From contig JAEUIH010000065.1 of assembly GCA_016795105.1 (NCBI GenBank), positions 1-41,083 of the forward strand: a stretch of DNA of 41,083 nucleotides, in the 5' to 3' direction. Position numbers and translations under genes: made by a program. Origin of the DNA: Planctomyces sp. GTDB lineage: Bacteria > Planctomycetota > Planctomycetia > Planctomycetales > Planctomycetaceae. Below, piece by piece: positions 33,526 to 41,083 of the stretch (within the stretch, counting starts at the first letter, position 1; every line of letters starts with the position of its first letter). The notes below the pieces were generated by a model. The model ran no database searches, was not told where the DNA came from, and worked only from the letters and a program-made list of their open reading frames with translations.

Positions 33526-33607
33526 GCTCCAGCCCGTGCTGGAGCGAGCTCTTGAGTGCTCGGCTGTGATTTGCAGCCAATGAGTGCTCGGCTGTGATTC
33601 GCAGCCA
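33526..33607. repeat. Hairpin and 28-bp-period tandem duplication in the kinase-giant gene gap
   Basis: An 8-bp hairpin (GCTCCAGC / GCTGGAGC, 33526-33545) is followed by two copies of a 27-base unit at 33553 and 33581 (period 28, one mismatch; core GAGTGCTCGGCTGTGATT). The rest of the 407-bp gap (33440-33846) shows no gene. It may include the leader and promoter of the giant secreted protein, but I see no clear -35/-10. Confidence 0.6.
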
Positions 33608-33846
33608 GGGCAGGAGTTGGAAGAGATCGCTGATTTTTCTTGAGCCCGTCTTTCATATCTCTCGTCATTCCGGGAATTCTCCGGGGAATTCCTGTTGCGC
33701 CCAATGAAAAACAGGGTTCTCACGGTCAGAGGCTTTGTTTCTCCAGCTCTCTGAGCTTGAAAACGAAGCTGCACACTGGAATCGTTCTCCTGCACTGGCG
33801 ACCGACTCCACAACTTAGATCTCCTCTTTCTCTCAGGCGAGTCACT

Positions 33847-36800
33847 ATGTTCTTCCGTCGTCGCAAACGGTTGTCAGCCCGTCGAACCGAATCACTCCGT
33901 CGTTCGAAATCGGCTGCCGAGATTCTGGAGACTCGGGCTCTGCTGGCCGTCTTCACAGTGACAACGGAGCAGGATTCACTTCCGGGTGATCCGTCCCTTC
34001 CAGGGTCGCTTCGATGGGCGATTGAACAGGCAAATGCTGACCCCGCGCTCGATACCATTGAATTCAACCTGATCCCACCACTCGGACAGACAGATGTCAG
34101 GATTCAGACGAACCATGCACTGCCACACATCACTCAGAGTGTGATGGTCGATGGAAGGACGCAGCCGGGCTTCGTTGATCGCCCTGTGGTTGAGATACGC
34201 GGACAAGCCGATGTACCAGGATCGGCCTCCGGAGTGAACGGCCTGGTTCTCTCCGGAAACGAGATCACAGTCACTGGCCTGGCCATCACTCGCTTTACGG
34301 GCTCCGGGATGCTGGTCAGTGGTGTATCCGCCCAGATTATCGGGAACTACATCGGAACCGCTCTGGGAGGTGTTGATGACCTTGGAAACATGGAGGACGG
34401 GATCCGTGTTGTCAATGGGCTGGCTCACGATCAGGCACCCGGTTTAACAACAATCGGAGATTCCATTGGCGGATTGCGGAATCTTATCAGCGGAAACGAC
34501 CGACACGGGATCTCAATCGAGAATTCCCCAGACATCTTTGTGATGAACAACAGCATTGGCACAACTGCCGACGGAAATCTGCCTCTTGGAAACACGGGTG
34601 ACGGAATCCATGTCGCTGGCGCCGGCAGCTTCGGAAATCTGCTTGGATCACTGGGTGGTGATGGGAACCAGATCAGCGGAAATGCGGGCAACGGAATTCA
34701 TATCGAACAAAATGTGCCTCGCGTCTATGTTCAGAGCAACCTGATCGGACTCGATCGTACGGGCAACATCGCAATTGCGAATGGCGGTGCAGGGCTCTTG
34801 ATTCAGGGATACGATGCCTATGTCACACAGAACACGATCTCAGGCAATACGGCGGACGGTATTCGGGTCGTTGGTTCTCCACTGCTGGACGGAGTGTCGG
34901 GGTGGTTCTCCGGAGACGACAACCGCAGTATACTGACGGGTTCGGCGGCGCTCCTGATCCCGGATCTTTTTGAAACGCAGTTCGTCAATGCAAAGGTTGG
35001 GCGAGGAATCCGATTTGATGGGATCGATGATCAGGTTAGTACCTTGTTCGGATTTAGTCAGCTCTTTCAGCCACAACGCAGCTCGACGCTGGAGTTCTGG
35101 GCTCGATTTGATTCCCTCGACGGTGATCGAGTGCTGGCGGAAAACTATATGAAGCCGGACGGCGAGGCATCTCAGGGATGGAGCCTGCTGAAGAACAGTG
35201 AAAATCGACTTGTCCTCGCAATGCCCGGTGATCGATTGATCTCGTCCGCTCCGCGACCGGAATTCACCGACGGGCAATTCCACCACTATGCGGTAACGCG
35301 ATCTGGAGGAGAGATCTCAATTTTTCTCGATGGGGTCGTAGTCGCCTCAGCATCGGTCGCCGCTGACGAGAACTGGGCACCCTCGGTCTTTTCCGTCCCG
35401 CGATTTGGGTATCGAAACGGAACTCCTGGTCAGGGCGGACAGGATCGAGTCGGCAGCTCTATGTTCTTTGGGGGGATTCTCGATGAAGTCACAGCATACG
35501 AAAAGGCTCTCAGTCAGACTGAGGTACTGAACATCGTCCAGGCCGGAACTGCAGGCAAAACAAAGCCTGCCACAGGATCGACATTCATCACGAACAAAAT
35601 CGGCACTGATGATACAGGTCAACTGGCTGTGGGGAATGGCGCGAATGGACTGCGGCTACTTGGTACTGCGTGGGGTACTCAAGTCACTGGTAACACAATC
35701 AGCGGTAACTTAGAAGCAGGTCTGAACGTCAAGACTGAGCGTAATCGATTCAGTAATCGTTCGATCACAGGGGGCGCAAATGCGATAGGTGTTTCAGATG
35801 ATGGGAAAACCGCCTTGGGGAACCGCGACGGAATTCTCGTAGAAGGAAAATCGGACCTGTATCTCACAGGCTCTGATTTTCTTCATCCCGGTCGAATCGG
35901 AATTGTATCGGGGAACTTCCGTGACGGAATTCGCGTTCTGCATAACGAGGGAAGCGTTCTGCTCACTGGAATGCATATTGGAGCCGATGTTTCAGGGGAA
36001 CTCGCTCTCGGAAATCAGCGATATGGAGTATTCGTTGAACAGACCGAACAATCCTACTTAACGGATGTGCAGTTGGCGAAGAATGTGATCTCCGGAAATG
36101 TTTCGGGAGGTGTTCGAGTTGTTGACGTACGCACGAATGACCTTTCCGCTTTCAACCCGATCGTCCGATTGGATGAGAACCTGATAGGTGTTTCCGCATC
36201 TGGTAATCATGCATTGTCCAATGGACCATTTGGTATCTATGCAAGTGGCATAGGAATTGTTGATTCGGACTCCTTTCCGAACAGCCTTCCTGCGATTTGG
36301 CTGACGGCGAATACGGTTTCAGGTAACGATGTTGGAGTATTCCTGGAAGATGTTCGATTTGAAATGCAGGCTGTTGGAGGTTTTCAAAATCGCATTGGCA
36401 CCAATGCTGCAGGTTCAATAGGCATCCCGAATCGAGTCGGTCTCTTACTCAGGAATGGCCGCTCAATTGCGCCGATCGCCGGCCTGTTCAGTGGCAACAT
36501 CGAAGCCGGGATTCGGATCATCAATGATCGAGCGTTTTTGACTGAGGATTTCCAGCGAACTGCATTTGCAGGCATAGGCTTCGATGTCCAGGTTGGCACC
36601 GATGCTACTGGACAATACCCAATTCCCAATGGCACTGGTGTGGAAGTTCTGACCGAAGAAATCCCGAACTTCGAGATCATTATATCAATACAGGGTCTGG
36701 TAAGTGGCAATTCGGGACGCGGAATCAGCATCGATGGCTCCAGCACGTCGGCCTCGTACATCATTTCTGCACTGATTGGCACCGCTTCAAATGCAGTCGA

Positions 36801-39800
36801 TCCGCTTCCAAATGGAATGGGAATCACAGGTGGTGATGGAGTGTTCCTTGACGGGGCGAATTCAAGAGTTGAAGTGATTAACTCCACAATTGCCTGGAAT
36901 CGGGGCGCGGGGGTCCGAGTTGCCGGAGTAAATTCCAATCGAACCTCGTTCTTGAGAAACACTTTCTTTGGAAATACTGGTCTCGCAATTGACCTGGGCA
37001 CGGCTGGACCATCGCCAAATGCAGACCCGGCCGACCTCGATCCAATCGATGATGGTCGAGTTCATACAAATGCTCCAGTCCTTGAGTCAGCAAACATCAT
37101 CGACGGATACATTGAAGTTTCGGGTACGCAAACGCCACTGAAACTCCTGAACTTCGCAAATCAGCCGTCTGTTCCCATTCAGTTCTATGCAACACGTCCG
37201 ACTCCGTCGGGACGTGGCCAGGGAGAGACGCGTCTCGGACATCGCGCAGCACCGGATGGAGGACCGACGTCCTGGGATCCTGAATTCCTGACAGACCTGA
37301 ATCCTGCTCCTGGTGAATTCCGATTTCGTATCCCTCTTGAGCCTGGATTTGACACAGGAACTCTGATCACTGCGGTCGTCGAAGACAACCTCACCCTTGT
37401 GCAGTTCAATTCTGGTTCATCCGTACCTTTGGCTTCCGAGTTCTCCAACATCATCCCGATTGGCAGCGTGCTCAGTTCCCTTGCACCAATTGTGAATGCC
37501 GGCGGTAGCGTGCAACTGTTTACAGGGGACACAGTCCAGCGAACAGTCAGCTTTCGAGATGAAGACTCGTCCGCGTTTGAAGTGCTGGTCGATTATGGCG
37601 ACGGATCCGGAAAGCAGCCGCTGGACTACCGGCGTGACAACCGAACCATGCTGCTGGATCATGTGTATCAGAAGGCCGGGAATTACACGGTCACTGTAAG
37701 TGTCTTAGATGACAGTACGCCGGAGGGAAACCTCGGAACAGACTCGTTCCAGGTCGTCGTGCAAAATACGCCTCCCGAAATAGCTTTCAACGAAGTCGAA
37801 CTCACCAAACGAATCCGCGAAGGCGAAACGGTGACCCTGAACGGGACATTCGTTGACCTGGGAGCACGAGATGCCCACACGATTGAAGTTGATTGGGGTG
37901 ATGGCACTCCTGTATTACCAGAATCAATTACGCCTGGAACTCGTTCATTCGCCCTGACTCATCGGTACGACGATGATGGAGTCTCGCGAGCCGATGCGAA
38001 TCTCTATCGAGTTGTTGTTACCGTACGCGATGAATTCGGGGCTGCCTCCGCGACACCCGTGTTTCTGGTTGAAGTGGACAACGTCCTGCCGTCGCCACCG
38101 GTGATTGCCCTTGATCACTATGCTATCGATGAAGGAGGCCTTGTCACACTGACCGGCATCTTCAATGACCCCGGTTTGCTCGACACACATTTGATCTACA
38201 TCAATTGGGGCGATGGGTCGCCGAATGAGAAAGTGCAAGTTGATCAGATTGTACAGAATGGCTCACTGAGGGAATTCTCACTGTCCCACATCTATCTGGA
38301 TAATCCGGCTGACGGTTCTGTCTATACGATTACCGCAGAGGTAGCCGATGATGACGACCCGCTCAATCCCGTGCATTCAACACTGCAGATCGAAGTCCGC
38401 AATCTGCTGCCCTACTTCAATGAAGTCGGTGTTGGGCAGCCACCGATTATTCTCAGCAGCGAGACAATCAATGAAGGCGAAACAGTTGCTGCGTTCGCCT
38501 TCTTTCTGGATCAGGGAATTGAATCACACACCGCGATTGTGAACTGGGGAGATGGCAGCCCTGAAGCCAGGCTGGTGCTCCATTCGAGTGACGTCGAGAC
38601 GTTTCTTCCATTTCTGTCTCATCGCTATCTGCAGGATGGAGTGTTCCAACTTTCAGTAACAGTGTCGGATCGAGATACTACTCCCGGTAACGAAGCAGTC
38701 GCCGTCAAAGAAATTACTGTTCGCAACGTCGCTCCCGTTCTGGCACCAATTCTCGTGTCGCCAGCATTACCGATCTACGAAGGTGACGAAGTTGTACTCT
38801 CCGGATCCTTAACGGACCCGGGCCCTGATGACCACTTCACTGTCACGGTTAACTGGGGCGATGGCACATCCTCTCTGGCAGACGTGGATCGTGCGAATCG
38901 TCGCTACACAGCTAAGCATCGCTATCTTGATGATCCACTCACAGCCAATAACCTGTACTCCGTTGTAGTCAGCGTCAATGATGGCACGCAGACAACGACT
39001 CGTGCTTTGTCACTCCTCGTCCAAAATGTGGCCCCCACGCTGCGTGTGTTGCCAATCGTCGATTCATCCACAAGTCATGCTGTCTTTCGAGTTGTCGGCC
39101 AGGATGTTAGCCCGCCGGATGAAAACGAACTCGCTTACTCCTGGATACTCACCAAAAACGGCGTCGCTGTGCCATTTGTCAGTCGATCCGCAACGGAAAT
39201 ACAAATCGATCCAGCCACAATTCCATCTGGCTCCGCCCCTTTGATCCTCACTGCTGCAGCCGATGACGGTGATGGCGGAGTGACAACGGTCTCTTCCGTC
39301 CTGATCGTGGGCTCCACCGGGCCCGACATTCTGACAATCGTCGATAGCAGCTTTCCGAGTGGTTTTACCTCAATACTCGTACTCGGCCTGGGTGGCGATG
39401 ACATTCTTGATGCAAGCGGTATTACAGCAACCGGTCTGCACGTCATTTTGTACGGTGGTGAGGGCGACGATTTGCTGTTTGACGGATCGGGGAGCGATAC
39501 GGTAATTCTCGGCTGGGGCAATGATTCGCTGAATCTACCGGTCTCAGATCCTCGCAATACTCTGAGCATCACGCCCAACATGGGTGGTGACGATGAGATC
39601 TTCTTGATTCCGAACAGTACGCTGATGGCGTTTGACAGTGTGGGGCTGAATACTCTGAACTTTTCTCTGGCCGGTTCAGAGATCACTCAGACGAACGGGA
39701 TTACGTTTGATCTGGATCTGACGGTCGACCGAGGCACAGGAATTGTTGCTCAGGACGTGGCCCCGGAGAGTGTGGAACCGGACGAACACTTTGTCGCGGC

Positions 39801-41082
39801 ACTGGGTGTTTTCCGGACACTGGTGGGCAGTCATTTTGGAGACTCGCTGACCGGTGCTTCAAACTCCACGGTGTTCGGCGGTCGCGGTGCGGATGCGTTC
39901 TTCACAAAAGACGACATCACTGACGCGACCTTTGGCGGCGGAGACGACGCGGATGTGCTGACGACACGCGGGGTCCGGGTGGCTCGAATTCGCTTCGATG
40001 GAGATGGTGGGCCGGATGAATTGCGAGTCGATGCGTTTGGAGAGGTCGTCGGTCTGCTGGATTTCCACGGTGGCGATGACGCGGATGTGTTCAGCAACCG
40101 CGGGCGGGTGTCGCGTGTGATTTTTGATGGAGGGTCGGATGCCGATCTGTTTCAGAATCTGTCGGGCCGCATCGCCAAAGTCCGCTTCGACGGCGACGAC
40201 GGCATCGATCAGTTCATCAACGAAGAATTCGCATTCATCGAATGGCAGGCCGATGACGATCCGACACTGCTTGTGGATCAGGGACTGGAATTCATCGGTG
40301 GGGGCGATGCGGATGTGTTTGTGAATCGCGGTCGAGTCTCCCGTGTGATCTTTGATGGAGGTTCGGATGCTGACGTGTTTCAGAATCTGTCCGGACGAAT
40401 CTCTCGAGTTCGCTTCGATGGAGATGACGGCCCGGATCAGTTCCTCAATGATTACTCGGCGACGATCGAATGGCTGGCGGGCGATGACCCGCTGCTGCAG
40501 CTCGATGCCGGCCTGACGTTCAGCGGTGGCGACGACGCAGACGTGTTTGTGAATCGTGGTCGCGTGTCCCGAGTGATCTTCGATGGGGGTTCCGATGCGG
40601 ATCTGTTCCGAAACCAGACCGGCCGAATCACGAAAGTCCGTTTTGACGGAGATGGAGGCAGTGATCTGTTCATCAATGAAGTTCTGGCCATCGTGGAATG
40701 GCAGGACGGTGATAATCCAGCACTGCTGGTCGACCAGGGAATCACGTTCACCGGCGGCGACGACGCGGATGTGTTCATCAATCGTGGACGAACGTCCCGA
40801 GTGGTATTCAAAGGGGGTGCGGATGGTGACCTGATGGATCTGCAGACCGGAGAAGTAGTCCAGGAACGTCGAGAAGATCAGCAGGAACATGAAACGCCAG
40901 TCCCAACGCCCGTAGAAGTAATAGCTGGCCACCAGCAGCATGATGTTCTGCAGCCGGAGCGAACGGCGCGTCACGAACCAATAAAGCACGAACACGAGCG
41001 GGTAGAAAAGCGCGAATTCAAGCGTATTGAACAGCATCGTCGGTCAGTGGGCCTCATCCGGTGGATCAGCGCGCCTTGGTGA
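33847..41082 (+). CDS. Giant secreted beta-helix/LamG/PKD protein, chimeric 3' end
   Basis: 2411 residues. The N-terminus MFFRRRKRLSARRTESLRRS...LETRALLA is the planctomycete-type leader for exported giants. Order: LRWAIEQANADPALDTIEF start, right-handed beta-helix turns (NxISGN, IGTxxxG, LGNxxxGI) at about 45-345, a LamG/concanavalin-like domain at about 350-565 (GIRFDGIDDQVS, LEFWARFDSLDGD, GQFHHYAVTRSGGEISIFLD, GGILDEVTAYEKALS), more beta-helix to about 1050. PKD-like domains follow at about 1210-1820 (DYGDGS, DWGDGTP, NWGDGSP, NWGDGT), an RTX-like GGDD/GGEGDD stretch, and exact 76-residue repeats from about 2078. The last ~75 codons read antisense to an MBOAT gene and are unlikely to be native. 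The ATG has AGGCGAG upstream. Likely a cell-surface or matrix protein. Confidence 0.85.
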   Translation: MFFRRRKRLSARRTESLRRSKSAAEILETRALLAVFTVTTEQDSLPGDPSLPGSLRWAIEQANADPALDTIEFNLIPPLGQTDVRIQTNHALPHITQSVMVDGRTQPGFVDRPVVEIRGQADVPGSASGVNGLVLSGNEITVTGLAITRFTGSGMLVSGVSAQIIGNYIGTALGGVDDLGNMEDGIRVVNGLAHDQAPGLTTIGDSIGGLRNLISGNDRHGISIENSPDIFVMNNSIGTTADGNLPLGNTGDGIHVAGAGSFGNLLGSLGGDGNQISGNAGNGIHIEQNVPRVYVQSNLIGLDRTGNIAIANGGAGLLIQGYDAYVTQNTISGNTADGIRVVGSPLLDGVSGWFSGDDNRSILTGSAALLIPDLFETQFVNAKVGRGIRFDGIDDQVSTLFGFSQLFQPQRSSTLEFWARFDSLDGDRVLAENYMKPDGEASQGWSLLKNSENRLVLAMPGDRLISSAPRPEFTDGQFHHYAVTRSGGEISIFLDGVVVASASVAADENWAPSVFSVPRFGYRNGTPGQGGQDRVGSSMFFGGILDEVTAYEKALSQTEVLNIVQAGTAGKTKPATGSTFITNKIGTDDTGQLAVGNGANGLRLLGTAWGTQVTGNTISGNLEAGLNVKTERNRFSNRSITGGANAIGVSDDGKTALGNRDGILVEGKSDLYLTGSDFLHPGRIGIVSGNFRDGIRVLHNEGSVLLTGMHIGADVSGELALGNQRYGVFVEQTEQSYLTDVQLAKNVISGNVSGGVRVVDVRTNDLSAFNPIVRLDENLIGVSASGNHALSNGPFGIYASGIGIVDSDSFPNSLPAIWLTANTVSGNDVGVFLEDVRFEMQAVGGFQNRIGTNAAGSIGIPNRVGLLLRNGRSIAPIAGLFSGNIEAGIRIINDRAFLTEDFQRTAFAGIGFDVQVGTDATGQYPIPNGTGVEVLTEEIPNFEIIISIQGLVSGNSGRGISIDGSSTSASYIISALIGTASNAVDPLPNGMGITGGDGVFLDGANSRVEVINSTIAWNRGAGVRVAGVNSNRTSFLRNTFFGNTGLAIDLGTAGPSPNADPADLDPIDDGRVHTNAPVLESANIIDGYIEVSGTQTPLKLLNFANQPSVPIQFYATRPTPSGRGQGETRLGHRAAPDGGPTSWDPEFLTDLNPAPGEFRFRIPLEPGFDTGTLITAVVEDNLTLVQFNSGSSVPLASEFSNIIPIGSVLSSLAPIVNAGGSVQLFTGDTVQRTVSFRDEDSSAFEVLVDYGDGSGKQPLDYRRDNRTMLLDHVYQKAGNYTVTVSVLDDSTPEGNLGTDSFQVVVQNTPPEIAFNEVELTKRIREGETVTLNGTFVDLGARDAHTIEVDWGDGTPVLPESITPGTRSFALTHRYDDDGVSRADANLYRVVVTVRDEFGAASATPVFLVEVDNVLPSPPVIALDHYAIDEGGLVTLTGIFNDPGLLDTHLIYINWGDGSPNEKVQVDQIVQNGSLREFSLSHIYLDNPADGSVYTITAEVADDDDPLNPVHSTLQIEVRNLLPYFNEVGVGQPPIILSSETINEGETVAAFAFFLDQGIESHTAIVNWGDGSPEARLVLHSSDVETFLPFLSHRYLQDGVFQLSVTVSDRDTTPGNEAVAVKEITVRNVAPVLAPILVSPALPIYEGDEVVLSGSLTDPGPDDHFTVTVNWGDGTSSLADVDRANRRYTAKHRYLDDPLTANNLYSVVVSVNDGTQTTTRALSLLVQNVAPTLRVLPIVDSSTSHAVFRVVGQDVSPPDENELAYSWILTKNGVAVPFVSRSATEIQIDPATIPSGSAPLILTAAADDGDGGVTTVSSVLIVGSTGPDILTIVDSSFPSGFTSILVLGLGGDDILDASGITATGLHVILYGGEGDDLLFDGSGSDTVILGWGNDSLNLPVSDPRNTLSITPNMGGDDEIFLIPNSTLMAFDSVGLNTLNFSLAGSEITQTNGITFDLDLTVDRGTGIVAQDVAPESVEPDEHFVAALGVFRTLVGSHFGDSLTGASNSTVFGGRGADAFFTKDDITDATFGGGDDADVLTTRGVRVARIRFDGDGGPDELRVDAFGEVVGLLDFHGGDDADVFSNRGRVSRVIFDGGSDADLFQNLSGRIAKVRFDGDDGIDQFINEEFAFIEWQADDDPTLLVDQGLEFIGGGDADVFVNRGRVSRVIFDGGSDADVFQNLSGRISRVRFDGDDGPDQFLNDYSATIEWLAGDDPLLQLDAGLTFSGGDDADVFVNRGRVSRVIFDGGSDADLFRNQTGRITKVRFDGDGGSDLFINEVLAIVEWQDGDNPALLVDQGITFTGGDDADVFINRGRTSRVVFKGGADGDLMDLQTGEVVQERREDQQEHETPVPTPVEVIAGHQQHDVLQPERTARHEPIKHEHERVEKREFKRIEQHRRSVGLIRWISAPW
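40069..40857 (+). repeat. Tandem 228-bp coding repeats (76 residues each)
   Basis: The codon opening ADVF recurs at 40081, 40309, 40537 and 40765, exactly 228 bases apart. Each unit carries three glycine-aspartate turns (GGDDADVF, GGSDADLF, FDGDDG) with RVSRVIFD and KVRFD strands between, resembling calcium-binding RTX-like turns. The fourth copy is cut short at the MBOAT junction. Confidence 0.92.
40840..41037 (-). pseudogene. MBOAT (AlgI-like) O-acyltransferase, 5' fragment
   Basis: The first ~66 residues (MLFNTLEFALFYPLVFVLYW, RLQNIMLLVASYYFYGRWDW, RFMFLLIFSTFLDYFSGL) are an unmistakable N-terminus of the membrane-bound O-acyltransferase family (AlgI/DltB type, used for alginate or cell-wall acetylation): three membrane helices and the conserved DY-x2-GL segment. 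About 400 more residues with the catalytic His are expected. Instead the frame continues antisense to the repeat array of the giant gene. The gene is either truly truncated by rearrangement or split by an assembly join. Confidence 0.85.
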
Positions 41083-41083
41083 T

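Noticed and set aside
33436-33813. Minus-strand frames in the gap before the giant gene
   Set aside because: They include the tandem 28-bp duplication and hairpin, giving repeated AANHSRALIG-type peptides; likely non-coding repeat DNA.
39859-40839. Continuation of the MBOAT frame on the minus strand
   Set aside because: It is the antisense of the 228-bp repeat array (IDEHIRVV-type repeats) and has no MBOAT features.
40069-40857. Possible CRISPR-like array
   Set aside because: The 228-bp units are coding and nearly identical along their length, with no short repeat/unique spacer pattern and no cas genes.

Overview
This window looks like a chromosomal piece of a planctomycete (Planctomycetota, probably Planctomycetales). 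The basis is the mix of very large Ser/Thr kinases fused to TPR, WD40 and formylglycine-enzyme-like modules, an ECF sigma factor of the type that sits beside such kinases, and a giant extracellular beta-helix protein with the LETRALLA-type N-terminus common in this phylum. No 16S rRNA or full taxonomic marker is present, so this is an inference.

Positions 1-13,530 are the right-hand part of an integrated tailed phage with an HK97-type packaging and head module on the minus strand: HNH endonuclease, terminase small and large subunits, portal, prohead protease, major capsid protein, head-tail connectors, tail tube protein, tail-assembly chaperone with a programmed -1 frameshift, and the start of a tape measure protein. 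Several genes overlap by 4 bases (GTGA/ATGA), implying coupled translation. Perfect 10-12 bp hairpins lie on both sides of the capsid gene and before the chaperone gene. A short plus-strand arm (12.2-13.4 kb) carries two small unknown genes and an HslV/proteasome-like Ntn hydrolase. The prophage ends at 13,486-13,532 in the 3' half of a tRNA-Phe(GAA) gene, followed by a strong terminator. This is what a displaced tRNA end (att site) should look like. No integrase or lysis gene is in the window.

From 13.58 kb the DNA is host-like: a REP hairpin and a 246-bp MITE-like inverted-repeat element, then an ArsR/SdpR-like repressor with a membrane partner, then an ECF sigma factor and a 1241-residue kinase-TPR protein. 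A minus-strand three-gene operon follows (protein-kinase-like lipid/sugar kinase fold, metallophosphoesterase, isoprenoid-synthase-like protein). Next comes a REP-associated tyrosine transposase (RAYT) flanked by its REP/BIME palindromes, and a DUF3592 membrane protein.

The last third holds two paralogous kinases in tandem, sharing a zinc-ribbon/kinase/TM front end but carrying different sensor ends (FGE-like versus WD40), and sharing an upstream 16-bp motif at identical spacing. The giant secreted beta-helix/LamG/PKD protein ends in exact 228-bp repeats. Its last ~75 codons are antisense to the first ~65 codons of an AlgI-like MBOAT gene. This junction, and the abrupt loss of the tape measure reading frame at the other end, make both outer edges of the window suspect as recombination or assembly junctions.
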